The notes beneath the pieces were generated by a model. The model was not told the origin of the DNA. It worked only from the letters and a program-made list of their open reading frames with translations, and did no database searches. Source: Ophiodon elongatus (lineage: Eukaryota > Chordata > Actinopteri > Perciformes > Hexagrammidae). From it: a stretch of 64,000 bases of DNA. The translations under genes were made by a program, and so were the position numbers. The DNA lies in assembly GCA_016806645.1 (NCBI GenBank), contig JACSYO010000170.1:731501-795500 (forward strand). The letters run 5' to 3'. Positions 1 through 11,663 of this stretch are shown in pieces; the first letter of the stretch is position 1; every line of letters begins with the position of its first letter.

Positions 1-26
1 TCAACTCTAAGCCTTTCATAAAGCTA

Positions 27-61
27 GGGGGGTGGGGTGGGGTGTGTGTGGGGGGGGGGGG
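27..61 (+). repeat. G-rich tract, G-quadruplex-prone
   Basis: Runs of four to twelve G separated by single T or TG steps. Four or more G-runs lie within 35 bases, which meets the usual pattern for a G-quadruplex on the plus strand. Formation is inference. Confidence 0.75.
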
Positions 62-1008
62 CAATCTGGAGGGCTGCATAGGCCTTTATAGACTCTCTGT
101 GAAAGATAAAATAAGGTTGAAAAAGACACTGTGACCCACAGTAATAATAGCTAAAAGCTGGACGGAAATCTGCCATAGACCTCACAATTTGAAAGCAGAG
201 TTCCCCAAGCCTTGAACACTGAGGGCCGAGAGACGGGGATGTGTTGTGAACAACTCGTCACTTTATGGAAGAAATTGGTAGACTAAGGGTAAATTATTAA
301 CAACGGATAAATAGATGAAACAAAAAGCAAGTCAAAAATCCATTTTGATAAAAAAATAATATTCTTAAAACCAGTCCCTGAAATTTGGGAACTCCAATAC
401 CGTTTGTGAAGCCTACAAACAACAACGATGATTGGCTTGAAAACGATTTGACTCATATGCTATGGTTGTCTCAATCATCAGATCTCAAGGGCTCCAAGCT
501 GAACCCCTATTGGAGATTATCAACATGTTGGTCTTCACCACCATCATTAAAACAACAAATGATCTTTTGGAAGAAGGGTGTTCATCCCTCCTGTAGAGTC
601 CAGAGCACTGAAGATGTTCTGTTGGTTTGTAGTGACTCAACATCTGACTAAGACACAACAACCTTGTTTCTATTCACATATTCTTGTGCACAATTTGAAG
701 TATCGCATTAGAAAAGCTGTATGTAATTTCAAAATTCAATCCAAAACAGTTGATAGAAATGAGCCTGATTTGCCTTTTTTGGCGACATTTGCAAAGTTTG
801 CTTAAAAAGGTTTTGAGAGTTCAGCTCAAAACGGTGCTTTCAATAAAACTAAAATAACCGCCTAATAATATGCATCCATTAACCCAGTCAAGTCAGTTTA
901 CATCCATGTCTGTCCAAAATATCATTAATTAATAATTGTATCCTATTTGACATTTGAAATTGTATTACTTAGCATATCAATTAGTGTGAAAAACAAAACA
1001 CAGTTCAT
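62..1008. other. AT-rich sequence, nothing recognised
   Basis: Two short overlapping open frames occur here (88 and 75 codons). Neither has recognisable composition, splice context or family resemblance. No repeat that I recognise. Confidence 0.5.
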
Positions 1009-1588
1009 CCTTGAATCCACGTGGACGTTTGTGCCAAATTTGAAGATATTTCCTCAAGTTGTTCTTGAAATATGGTATTCCTAAAGGGATGGGCGTGCGG
1101 CCACAGTGACATTGACCACCAAAATCTAATTAATTCATCCTTGAGTCCCATTCCATTTTTCCATTGCATTATCCAAACCGCTTATCCTATTTAGGGTCAC
1201 CGGGGCGCTGGTGCCGATCCCAGCTGCCATTGGGCGAAGGCAGGGTTCACCCTGGACAGGTCGCCAGTCATCACGAGTTATCACGGGGCACATATAGAGA
1301 CAGACAACCATTCACGCTCACATTCACAGCTACGGGCAATTCAGAGCCTCCAATTAACCAAAGCTGCATGTCTTTGGACCGTGAGGGAACCCACGCTGCC
1401 ACTGTGCAGCCCGTCCTTGAGTCCCAGTGGACATTTTTGCCAAGTTCGAAGACATTCCCTGCAGGTGTTCCTGAGATATCACGTTCACGATGGGATGGAC
1501 ATGAGGTGACGGTAACCTTGACCTTTGACCACCAAAATCGAATTACTTCATCCTTGAGAACAGGTGGACTTTTGTGCCAAATTTGAAG
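1009..1588 (+). repeat. Teleost interspersed repeat, split in two by an insertion
   Basis: Two blocks (1009-1150 and 1414-1588) share the phrases 'tgtgccaaatttgaag', 'gaccaccaaaat' and 'catccttgag', followed by '(g)tggac(a/g)tttttgcc'. I recognise this as a very common repeat in percomorph fish genomes; its class is not certain to me. The block between 1151 and 1413 is a different element inserted within the second copy. The presence of two 'gtgccaaatttgaag' phrases suggests at least two tandem repeat units before the insertion. Confidence 0.7.
1151..1413 (-). mobile_element. 5'-truncated LINE 3' end (L2-like tail) flanked by 13-bp target duplication
   Basis: The 13-bp word 'tccttgagtccca' lies at 1138-1150 and again at 1414-1426, directly flanking this block, as expected for a target-site duplication. 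Read on the minus strand, the block contains 'acatgcagctttggttaatt', 'gaatgtgagcgtgaatggtt' and 'aataggataagcggtt', then ends in a degenerate ATGGA-type tail. That order matches the 3' end of non-LTR retroelements common in fish. Only about 260 bp remain, so it is a severely 5'-truncated copy with no coding capacity. The family name is inference. Confidence 0.7.
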
Positions 1589-3400
1589 TAAAATGCCTTC
1601 TGCCATGGCTATCGCGGGTAGGAGGCAGGAACAATTTATTCGTTGGCCAAGTGTTGGTTCACCAAATGATCCCAAAACAAATTGAACAGTGTTTTCAAGA
1701 CGATACACATTTGACTGCACTGTCACTAATATAAGAGATTCATATTTAATCCACACCTGATGCTTTCCAACTGATTTTCATGACCAGCAGTAACCCTGGC
1801 AGACTCCTGATCAAGACAATGCCGAACCAGACAGGTGAAGACAGAGCCACAGAATGAACGGCCCAGAATTAGAAGTACTGAATAATATATTAACACCCCC
1901 CCCCACCCCCCTCTTATACAACTGACAGGTCTAATATTTAGATGATGATATGCCTCAAGGTACCCAACAGGCATCATGGAGAAAAGAATTGTCAGATAGG
2001 TGTTTTTTGGGGGATTTAAAAAAAAGGGTCAAGTAAGAGTCAGGCACGCACAGGAAAACACACCAGACACACCCAAAAAAAAAAAAAGGGAAGCTAATGA
2101 ATAAATAAAACAGAACAACCGCCATCTAAAATAGCTCTGACCGAGCTCTGCCCAGAGAGAGACGTTCAGTGAGCGATCTCATCAGTGCTGCTGTCGGGTC
2201 GGCTCAGTGGTCAGGAGAGCCGGCGCGGTGTTGACAGCGGGCTGTCATTACTCCAGAAGTGAGGAGAGACAGCAGGACAAGGGGGGGGAAGAAAGAGACA
2301 GTGAATTACAGGAAGGGAGGGGGGGCCTGAGGTGAAAGAGAGAAACGTAAAGTGACCTTTTGACCTTGTCGGATTTGGGCCGGTAGCCTAATTCCCCAGT
2401 GCTCGGGTTGGGTTCATTTTTTTGCCAGTTCAGCTTTTTATTTCTCCCTCAATCAAACGGATGCGACGTATCTGTCATCTGTTGGCGCTCCTAATTTAGG
2501 TCCTATTACTTTGTCCCATTGTGAATTCACTGGGTATCGGAACAGATTTTAAACAAATAGAATTTTCTCAGCTTCTCATTTTTAACGTTACCTTGACGAC
2601 ACCAAAACATGCCGGTTTTTATATTGCGTTTTTTTCTTCTTTTTTTTGCTCTAGATTTTAACGCCTTTCAGGCTCTTGCTTTATGAGACGAAAAGGTAAT
2701 TGTCAAATTTAATACTCTAAGCGATATTAAAAGAAATGATTGATGAATAAAGCAGGTGAGTAATAAAGCCTATGATTGCATTCCTTCTGTATCATCTTAA
2801 ACCCTTCATGTTGATGAAGTGTTTCTGTGTAAGTTTAAAAAGCCGGACTCCGTCCTCTTTGTTTATCTTTTTTTCTTTTTTTTTTACTCATCCGAGCTTC
2901 CCTCTGGTAACCTCAACTATGAATTGTGGGCAATACCCTCTGGCAGAGTCTGCAGAAATGCAGACTGAGGGAAAGTGTGCATAAAGGGCTCAAAATGTGT
3001 GCGAGAGCCTTCAGTCGCTTGACGATTTGACGGCGAGACAGCCGAAGCCCTCTGGAAGGCGCCTCCAAGCGTGAGAGTCTGTGAGAGTGAATGTTGGGAT
3101 TGGACCCCAAATGCTTTATAGTTAGCACCTTTCATATGCGAATCAAATTACTCTACATTTCATTTCATTGAATGTGACAGTTTACACTTTGACTGTGAGT
3201 CCTCCTCACACGTTTGCAGCACCAATTTTCATCTCACACACACTCATTTATATGCAAATTACATACTAACAAAGGGCTTACTTTTAGGACCTAAATCTAA
3301 ATGCAGAATGAACAGTACTCTATACATTGTACTCTACTCTGAGAATACATTTAAAATAACCAGAATATTAATGAGGCATGATGGCTTTTAACGCTATGAA
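1589..3400. other. Mostly unique sequence; C-run and small hairpin only
   Basis: A C-rich run sits at 1896-1911, T-runs near 2630-2650 and 2869-2884, and a perfect 8-bp-arm hairpin at 2947-2966. The stretch 2900-3120 is GC-balanced with open minus frames and could be an old repeat or conserved block, but I cannot assign it. Confidence 0.4.
2947..2966. repeat. Perfect 8-bp inverted repeat with GAAA loop
   Basis: Arms agtctgca and tgcagact flank gaaa. It could fold as a stem closed by a GNRA-type tetraloop if transcribed on the plus strand. Confidence 0.6.
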
Positions 3401-3519
3401 AATCTCACGGTCATCGGTCATCTGGGTCTCTCGCGTCCAGATGGCACACCGTGACCTTTGACCTCCGAAGACAACAACGCCGTGTTAAATTCGCCACAGT
3501 ACAAAAGATAGAAGGAGAA

Positions 3520-4053
3520 AATCGAGTGAAGGGCGACGAGGAGGACACAGAGATGAGACGGGGCCGGGATGTAACGGGAGTGACACGGGTCAGAGGTGGG
3601 AGGAAAGGTGGATGAACATCAGAGGCAGAGGGAAGGACGAGATGAATTACAAAAGCAGTGGGAAGAGGAAGACACAAAGAGTCGAGGACGGAGGGAGAGA
3701 AAGTATGAGACTGGAGGGTGGTAGACAGGAAGGAGGGAGGTGTGAGAGATGAGAGGAACAGAGAGGAGGATGGAGGATGAAAAGGGAATGCGAGAGAGGG
3801 AGAGAGAGAGAGAGAGAGACAGAGGGAAATCAGCCAAGAAGAAAGTGGAATGGAGGGAATCAGGGGCAGCTGGTGAAATGAATGAAGGCCAAGCATCCGA
3901 GGGACCACCACTGAGCGGTCAATGTGTGTGTTTTTGTCCATGTTGGCGAATGTGAGGCGTAATATGGTGACAGGAAGAGCTGGGGGAGGCGGGGACGTGA
4001 GAGAGTCTGAGAGTCAGAGAGGAAGTGGAAAGAAAGGGAGAAATATGAAAAGA

Positions 4054-4104
<51 letters not shown>
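3520..4104 (+). repeat. Purine-rich region with two GA microsatellites
   Basis: The plus strand is strongly purine-biased (GAGG, GAGA, AAGG words). It contains GA arrays at 3791-3819 and 4051-4104. Open frames here such as 3411-3941 (minus) are rich in Ser, Leu and Pro because of this bias and are not genes. Confidence 0.85.
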
Positions 4105-4107
<3 letters not shown>

Positions 4108-4235
4108 AACGTGAAGCCGGTGGCCCGGTTCAGACCCGGTGTTTACGAGCGTCGATGGTGATCCAGTCTGTACGGGCGTGAATGCTTCCGAGGCGCGTTG
4201 AGATCCGATCGCTCGGACCGCGTTCGGAGGCCACA
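4105..4235. promoter_or_regulatory. Short CpG-dense block
   Basis: About 18 CpG dinucleotides occur in about 125 bases directly after the GA array, in a window otherwise poor in CpG. Such a block escapes germline methylation or is recent. It could be a small promoter or a fragment of a CpG island. No TATA box or exon is evident beside it, so the function is inference. Confidence 0.35.
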
Positions 4236-4247
4236 TTCTTTTAGCAA

Positions 4248-4330
4248 GGTAGGGCTGCAACAACCAATCGATTGCATGGATTAAAATCCATTATAAAAAC
4301 AGGTGGTAACGGATTTGGTCGTCTATAAGT
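4248..4330 (+). mobile_element. Possible end of a hAT-type DNA element
   Basis: The phrase 'tagggctgcaacaaccaatc' followed by 'gattgcatggattaaaa' resembles the CAGGGCTGCAAC terminal repeat of common fish hAT-like elements with a run of ATCGATT-type words. Only one end is visible. Confidence 0.35.
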
Positions 4331-6479
4331 TGGGTTGGAGACGAAGGATGAGGCCGAGGGAAGTAGAGAGGCAAACGTACGATTACAAGTTCTAGTTTTA
4401 AACCAAACGTAAGGGACAGAAAAACCCTCCGTCTGTTTTATCTCAGTTTTGTGTCGGATCAGTGCAGCCGGCGGCCCGGGTCCCTGATAAAGTGTTTCTA
4501 ATGCTAACGCTTGATTGAGCTGACACCCCGGCCACAAACGTAGGTATTTCTGTCTTTAATGTTTGTTTTGAAATTAGAAGCTGTAATAAAAAAAAGCAAC
4601 AAATTGAGAAAAAGACAAGTAGACAAGAAAAAGGCAGTAGATGCTGTTATTGGCAGAGCACGCTGCATCCCCAATGGGGCGTGAAAGAGCGGTTTACAAG
4701 AATACATAATATAAATACGCTGAAACAAAATGGTTCTGATCCGATCTGTTCTAGTGCCAGGTGTGGACTAGGGCTCACAGTCTTCTATCCCAAAAAAGGT
4801 TGTTTCATATCTTGTTCACAATATTTATCTCGATCACGTAGCATGTTAGTCTATAAGGAATAACCATTTGGTTTGGTATACTCTTGTGTGAATCAAATAC
4901 TTGGCAAATGAAAAAAGTATTTTCTCTTTTAATAGAACTTATTAAGATTTTACAAGTATGTATGTTTAGTATGTTAAGTAGTGATTTAGTATATGCTTCC
5001 TATTATCAGTTTAGATGATGTGATTATGTATCACGATATACGATTTCATCACGACAGGCTCAGGCTCAGGCTGAGGCTCAGGCTCAGGCTGAGGCCAGAT
5101 CTGAACGGGGCCACGGGGCCCAACGTGTTGAGAATTAGGGATTTATGTCTTGTTGGAAGAGAGAGTGTGTTTACACGAGGCCAGAAATAAATATGCCTTT
5201 TTGCCCGTAGATGTGGGTATTCTGTGAATCCAAGTTGGAAATTTAGATTTAGCAGTCAAATGTGAAGGAGGGAATACGGTTAACACAAGCAGTAAACTCT
5301 GTATGACTTGTTGTGGAGGAAACGCCGAGGGCTTTGTTTGTGCCGGCTTAAAAGACTCACACAAGTGAGTGTAACTGCTCATTCCGCACCATAAGAGGAA
5401 GAAATACAATAGCTGTTTACAGATTGTCTCTTCTGCCAAGTTGTCCAGACGTCTACGCATATTCACCAGCAGAGATATCACGTCAAACACAACACGGGAT
5501 GCACGAAACAACCGTTGAAGCTCAATATGAGCTAGGAGAAGCCATGGCCTTTTCTTTGGAGGCCGAAAGGATTCTGGATCCGGTTTCTTTAAAACCTGGT
5601 GTTTGTGTGAGGAGTTCACAGAGGGGGCGAGATGGGAACACTCAACTTCAATCAGATCACAATCCATAATAGATGGCCATGTAAATATCTTATGAGGGAG
5701 GGCTATGGAGAAAATGACTCAGGAACACACACATGCACATGGACGCACACATGCGCACACAAAGAACCACAAGCAGACAGTAGAACCACAGAGAGCAGAC
5801 GTCCCTCACTGTCATACAAGAAAAAAGTGTATTTATCTAATATTCATGAAATATCCTAATGGATCTTTTGTGTGAAGACCGTCTTGTTTTTGCTGTTGTC
5901 TGTGTGCGTGCTCAACAAAAAACAGCTTGTAAAAGACTCGTGTTCGCTTCCGAATGGGATATTCCAGTTGAAACGAAAAACAAAAAAAAGAAAATTCATA
6001 AATAACAAATGCTCCATGGATCTTACTTTCACAATGTTGGGGGGGGGGAGTAAATATTGTTGGCTATATAGCAATAATACTGGGTCAGCAAACTGTGGAA
6101 CACTTTGTGGAATACGCCGGAAGAACGCCGACACAAATGATCTGCTTCAACCCTGAAGTACTTTGCTGCAACTGATGACTACCCATTAATCTGATGTCAT
6201 TTTATAGATTATCGAAAGTAAAAATAATGAAAAATCCACAGTGTTTGGAGGATTGTGCTTATCCCATAAAATGTCATGAATTAATAATTCATTTCAGCTT
6301 GTTTAATTTATTTTCTGAGATGGCAAAGGATTTGTGACAGATAATAAAATAAAATTTAAAAAACATAAAACACAGTAAATGAGAAAATAGTAAAGAAGTA
6401 AATAAAAGTGAAGTTATGAACCTACATTAAAATATAATCACACAAACTTCAGAGGAAATCACCCTAATAATACAGCTTG
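4331..6479. other. Unique sequence with one hexanucleotide array
   Basis: Apart from the hexamer array at 5055-5096 I see short open frames without family resemblance. An open minus frame covers 5143-5667 (174 codons), but its composition gives no domain. Confidence 0.45.
5055..5096 (+). repeat. Hexanucleotide array (CAGGCT)n, seven units
   Basis: Seven units: caggct three times, gaggct, caggct twice, then gaggcc. Period six keeps one frame open and gives an artificial Leu-Arg repeat. Confidence 0.9.
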
Positions 6480-6745
6480 TTAAAGGGACAGTTGAAAAAC
6501 ACATATTTCTTTATCTGTAGTACTATTTATCAATCTAGACTGTTTTGGTGTGAGAGAGTTTTGGAAGTATCGGCCAAAGAGAAAGCCGCACAAAATTACA
6601 TTTTAAACTCAACCGCAATGTGTCGTTACAGAAATCATGACCCGGTTCCCCGTGATAATCCACAGACTTTGTTATGAGCAGTTCAAACTATGGTTGAAAG
6701 AAAATAGTTCCTCCACTCACAGCAAAACATTCTTGATTAATAAAT
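6480..6745 (+). mobile_element. TTAA-flanked non-autonomous DNA element, decayed
   Basis: The block starts with TTAA followed by 'agggacagtt', and then carries 'tagtactatttatcaatcta', 'tattggaagtatcggcc'-like and 'cagaaatcatgacccggtt' words. I recognise this order from a widespread teleost repeat. The TTAA at 6480-6483 fits a TTAA-targeting family such as piggyBac or Kolobok. The right end is not clear, and the superfamily is inference. Confidence 0.5.
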
Positions 6746-8191
6746 AGCACTAGAGGTAGGAGATAGAATATGCAATTTTTATTACGCCTATCCCTCAGGA
6801 AAAAAACATCTCAAATCACAAACAGAAAAGAATCAGAAATAAATCCTCAAGCATAAGGCTTATGTATCATCATAACAAATCATTTTGTATCTCTAATATT
6901 TATAAAATAAAGTTTTTTGGAAGTAATATCCTCAATAAAATGAAGATCCCAGAGACAATAATGCAATAATGATGTTTTCTCCTTCTCTTTCCCTTCAACT
7001 GTTACTATACATTTGATGAAAATACAATAAAATCTAACATTTATGATAAAATTGACAAATTTGTACTCAGGCGGTCTCAGTCAAAATGTAAACAGCAAAT
7101 ATGTCCAAACCACTGTTTATTGGGAGTTCTGATCCCGAACACTATTCATTTCCATCTAGCCATGTTACTTATAACATACATATCAATGGTGAAATAATTC
7201 GACAAGAACATTAATAATTTTTAGTGTGACGGTAAAATGTGAAGTTTGACTGGTTTGTTTCCCTGTTGACAGCGAGGTCGATGCGAGGTGAGTTCAGGTT
7301 CATCAGAAAGCTCAGAATTTCTACTTTCCCGAGATACCAAGGATGATCCTGTATCTTTGGATTGTTCTCGTATTTACGAAGTATATATTTGTACGGCTTC
7401 GTTCTTAAAATACTTCACAATAAGACATGATTTGGACAGCATACACTTGGTTCACGGATTCTGAAAGCTAAAAAAACTAACATTGATTTGTTTTATAAAT
7501 AGAAAATTATGAAATAGCAATATCAAGCTGAAAAAATAGTGTTAAGAGCTATTTTACCTCCCTAGATAGTCGTGAATATCAGTGGACTGAAGGAGGATTT
7601 CATCCCAGAGTGGACGGTCACAGTCATTGAGAATAATTCCACTCTTTCTGCAGAGCTCTGACTGTATTGTTACCGCCGTGGCCCTGGGAGTCCCTACTCG
7701 AGTTCAGGATATCCCTGTCTTTGATATTCAAGTTGTAAATGAGGCACACTGGTCGACATTTTGTCAATACTGAAGGACCTTAGCTTGGACCCGAACCAAA
7801 GGAACAGCTTTGATATGCATTGGAGTTGCATGCGCATTGGTTGGAACTGAAAAGCTCGAGGCATTGGCGAGCTATTTTTGTTCTGGTGATCGCTTCAACA
7901 CAGATGTCTGAATCAATAATTTCCTCTGAACACTAGGACACATATTTTCCATCACTTGTTTTGATGCATTCGGGGAGACGAATTAAAAAAGGTTAGCGAC
8001 GTCTGTCAGATGTGTGCAGCTTCAAAAAGCAGCTTCATTTTGTTAATCAGCATTTTTTCTCAAACGCTGAAGCCGAAGATGAAATATTACTGAGAAAACG
8101 TTAAAAATATGGAAAATGGTGATAACAAAAGAGGTTCACTCAAATGTCGACCATACATGCAAAATAAAAAAATACAGAGACACATGCACAC
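6746..8191. other. AT-rich sequence without recognisable features
   Basis: No long open frame, repeat or RNA gene recognised. A strong splice-acceptor and donor pair only 15 bases apart occurs at 7273-7287 and is discussed as a finding. Confidence 0.5.
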
Positions 8192-8192
8192 C

Positions 8193-8263
<71 letters not shown>
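8192..8263 (+). repeat. Compound microsatellite (CT)n(CA)n
   Basis: About eight CT units pass directly into about 28 CA units. Confidence 0.97.
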
Positions 8264-8265
<2 letters not shown>

Positions 8266-8946
8266 TCCACCATTAGACCATTTCTTGGCATGGTGGAAGT
8301 TTGGCTGCTCCGTGCCGTCTGGGTGGTGATGATGATATTATGAGTGCAGATGCAGCGCTAAGCCCTGCAACGCCCCACAGGGGAGCACTAAAAGCAAACC
8401 CTGACCCTGTTGACCATCAATAATTCAGCAGAAATCAGGGTTAGAAGAAGTGCAGCGCTGAGCGACACATCATTTATACAGCATGCAAAGGAGACGACAG
8501 TCTCCGCCATCATAAAGTTTGCATAAGGCCCAGAGGCTTCCCAGTTAGCCGTCCACAACGCTGAACATTAGCTCCATTACGTTGAAAAAAACGGAGGCTG
8601 ATGGGAATAGAATGGAAGGCGGGGGGGAAAGGGGAGGGGGGGTGATGGTGAGTCACCGACCACTCTGGGTCTCTACTGAGACCGGCCTGGCAAACAGAAA
8701 AGGGAGCTGGACTCCACCACTGCGAGGCAATCGGTGGTTGGCGGCCCAGCTGGCTGACTGTTCCACTGGGAACAGACTCAACCGTGTCAGTGAGGAGCCA
8801 AACACTAGACTGGAAAAGAAAAGGACGGCTTTGGGGACGTCGGAGTCTGAGTCCGATGGACAGATGCAGAAGAGGGGAAAGCTGTGCCAAAGAGGAGGGG
8901 GCAAGAAGATTAGAAATATAAATTATGGGTTGGGAACAGCCATGTT
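8264..8946. other. Unique sequence with a G-rich patch
   Basis: A G-rich patch lies at 8619-8642. The long open frames crossing this region (8582-9307 plus, 8510-9256 minus) owe their length to the adjoining purine tract and are not credible genes. Confidence 0.5.
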
Positions 8947-9234
8947 GAGGAAAAGAAGGAGAAGGAGAAGGAGAAGGAGAAGAAGGAGAAGGAGAAGAAG
9001 AAGGAGAAGGAGAAGAAGGAGAAGGAGAAGGAGGAAAAAGGAGAAGAAGGAGAAGGAGGAGAAGAAGAAGGAGAAGGAGAAGAAGGAGAAGGAGAAGGAG
9101 AAGAAGGAGAAGGAGAAGAAGGAGAAGAAGAAGGAGAAGGAGAAGGAGGAAAAAGGAGAAGAAGGAGAAGGAGGAGAAGGAGAAGAAGGAGAAGGAGAAG
9201 AAGGAGAAGAAAAAATAAAGAAGAAAAAAAGAGA
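8947..9234 (+). repeat. Long polypurine tract, GAAGGA-type
   Basis: 269 consecutive purines (8947-9215), one T, then purines to 9234. Words GAA, GGA and GAAGGA alternate irregularly. The pattern gaggaaaaaggagaagaagg occurs at 9031 and again at 9146, so a unit of about 115 bp was duplicated within the tract. Mirror-rich purine tracts of this length can form triplex DNA; that is known biophysics, not shown here. Confidence 0.95.
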
Positions 9235-9949
9235 CTTTGCAAGTGTTGCGTGTCAAGGCATAGTTCAGACTAGTGTAAAAAATTCGGTTATGAAAACAAA
9301 ATTCTGAGAATTGACGTACTTCGTCCAGACTACATTGAAATGTCTGTTATTGGTTTTGATTCCTCCATAACCGACTTTAACCGAGACTCTTTCCATCCAT
9401 GGTGTCCAGGCACGGCTTGTTAGAAATATCCTAAGTTACTGACTTCAAGGAGTACAAGGAACAACCTGCTGCTCTTACCCTCTGTGGAGTTTGAGCAGCA
9501 TTGTGAGAAGTAAGTGGACCTTTGAGCTGCGATTACTTTGTCAGACAGACAGTACATCCTGAACTCAAGCAGATTATCACACATCAGATATTTCATCTTC
9601 ACACCACGTCCAAACGGTAGAATGTCACGTGAAAACGACCCGATCGCACAAAGTATCAAATAGGAACGCTCCTCCGACTACTGGAATACTTTACGGAGTA
9701 TATGCCAAAAATAATAAGCTTTAGAGCAAACAAACAATCAACAGGAACACATGCTAGGGTTTGCTGCACATCGTGGAACAGACTTAAACCATGTTTATGC
9801 CATATCTATACAAGATTTTGAGCCTTTGACCGTTTGTGTTTATCAAAGTCACATCGTTCTCTGAAACAAGGAAAACTATAGCGAGCAATATAAAACATAA
9901 ATGCTATTCTGTATGAGGAAGTTTAAATCAAACAGGATTCAAGATGACC
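9235..9949. other. Unique sequence, nothing recognised
   Basis: Short open frames only. No repeat recognised. Confidence 0.45.
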
Positions 9950-10120
9950 TCTGCGGTGATTTGCATAAAACAGGTGACTGAGATTTGCATTTTTATGGAG
10001 TTCCAGCAGCCTTCTTTTGCCCTTAACTCTCTCTGCGCGGGCGAGGCAGGAGATATGCATGTTAATTATGGACCACGAGGACCACAATGGGGATGATCTC
10101 AATGGCTTCATTGTGCTATC
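9950..10120. promoter_or_regulatory. Candidate enhancer: two octamers, E-box and SOX-like sites
   Basis: Perfect octamers ATTTGCAT lie at 9959-9966 and 9983-9990 with CAGGTG between them (9971-9976). ATGCAT (10055-10060) and TTAATTA (10062-10068) follow, then SOX-type words ACAATGG (10084-10090) and CATTGTG (10109-10115). POU factors bind the octamer and SOX factors bind these words. The density in 160 bases resembles vertebrate neural enhancers. Conservation was not tested. Confidence 0.35.
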
Positions 10121-10130
10121 TCAGATAGAT

Positions 10131-11483
10131 TTTAATTGAATTATGGACATAATGGTGGTATCCTGTGTGGAGGGGAATGCTCTACACTGTGTTCCCTTTT
10201 TTTTATTACAACAATCAAATTAATCCAATCAATTACACTTACAAAGTGTACCTTTTATCAGACAATAAGACAATCATTTCTAGATTTTATGTACAGTAGA
10301 AAATATGTTTGTGTGGCAAATAGTATCAACAACGAGATCACCATTCAAGGTCATGGGTGTTTCTTAGCATTATAATGCAACTGATATGGGATAAATGGAA
10401 ATTAATTCCAATAATGCAGCTTTTACAGCACAGATAGGGTCATATTTACAGTTCAGTACGAAAGTGGATGAAGAGAAATATTTTAGGAACCAACCATTGA
10501 CCTTATTTATTTAAGTCCTTTTCCTCCAGAACAATAACACAGGAAGCTTCTATAACTACAGAGAAGCACTGTTTCTTATCATTTCTCAAAAGGTCTGAAA
10601 GCATAAATGAATTTAATCTTGTGTTATGAAAGAGACCAAAATACTGCAAGTCGTTTACGTGTAAAACAATTTCTCTCTGTTGCCAGCTGGGTGCTTTGAA
10701 AAGTTACTCATAAAAAAAATATAAGATTAAAAAAATTTACAAACACATCAATCATTCAGAAATGTTACTTTTTTTACAACTTGAAGTCACCTAAAGCATT
10801 TGGTCATATTCTATTTCACTGACAAATTTATTCCGTTAACTTATTAATATTCATAAGTGCAACGTTGTAGCTAGCAAGGCTTCAAAACTGACAGCAGCGA
10901 GTAGATCCACTTATCTGCTTCAGTCTCGTTCGGTGCTTTCATCTAATATTTCATGTCCTTTTAATAGGTCGTGTTTTTTCAGCTGTTTAGGAGGTAAAAA
11001 GGGTCCTCAAAGGAAATCTGGGATATAACAATGCAAATGAGCTAGAGGATATAGTCTAAAGGCACCAAGTTAGAGAAGCACTTTACTTCACATCTCACAA
11101 ATGCTGTCAAATGATTATTTCTATATTCTACAGCAAATCAAATAGAAAAAAAAAGAGAAAACAGATGAAACAAAGGAATATTTTCCAGTCGCTGTACTGT
11201 GGATGCCCTGCGCAGGCCTGAGGACTATGTGTACATATACCGTCTTCCATGTATACGAACACCAATAAATAACATGAAGAAAAACAGACTCAAAGTTACT
11301 GTGAGGAACTTTTAACTGACTTTGAAACATTCTTAATTTAATAATTTAATTTAATACTGATGCAACGAGACCATCAGAGAGAAGATTCTTAAAGCTCCTC
11401 ATCGGAGCCATCCGGTCGGATTCTGGTGAAACCGGATGACATCATGCAGGTTCATCAGAAAACTCCTTCAGCTCAGACTCCAA
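10131..11483. other. AT-rich unique sequence
   Basis: No gene, repeat or RNA recognised. Short frames (79 codons and less) lack any supporting context. Confidence 0.5.
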
Positions 11484-11663
11484 CAGAGACCAGACCACTG
11501 TGGACAGACCCAGATCCAGCAGAGACCAGTCCACCGTGGACAGACCCAGATCCAGCAGAGACCAGTCCACCGTGGACAGACTCAGATCCAACAGAGACCA
11601 GTCCACCGTGGACAGACTCAGATCCAACAGAGACCAGTCCACCGTGGACTAGACCCAGATCCG
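11484..11663 (+). repeat. 36-bp minisatellite, five units
   Basis: Unit starts at 11484, 11520, 11556, 11592 and 11628, each beginning cagagacca and containing gtggacaga. The first unit is the most divergent. The period is a multiple of three, so four overlapping open frames arise, including one of 111 codons with a 12-residue repeat (ETSPPWTD type). A coding origin is possible but has no splice or start support. Confidence 0.92.

Noticed and set aside
3411..3941. 176-codon Ser/Leu/Pro-rich frame
   Set aside because: Composition comes from purine bias of the opposite strand; no recognised domain.
8510..9307. Open frames of 248 (-) and 241 (+) codons
   Set aside because: They consist mostly of Leu/Ser or Arg/Lys/Glu runs created by the purine tract; no splice or start support.
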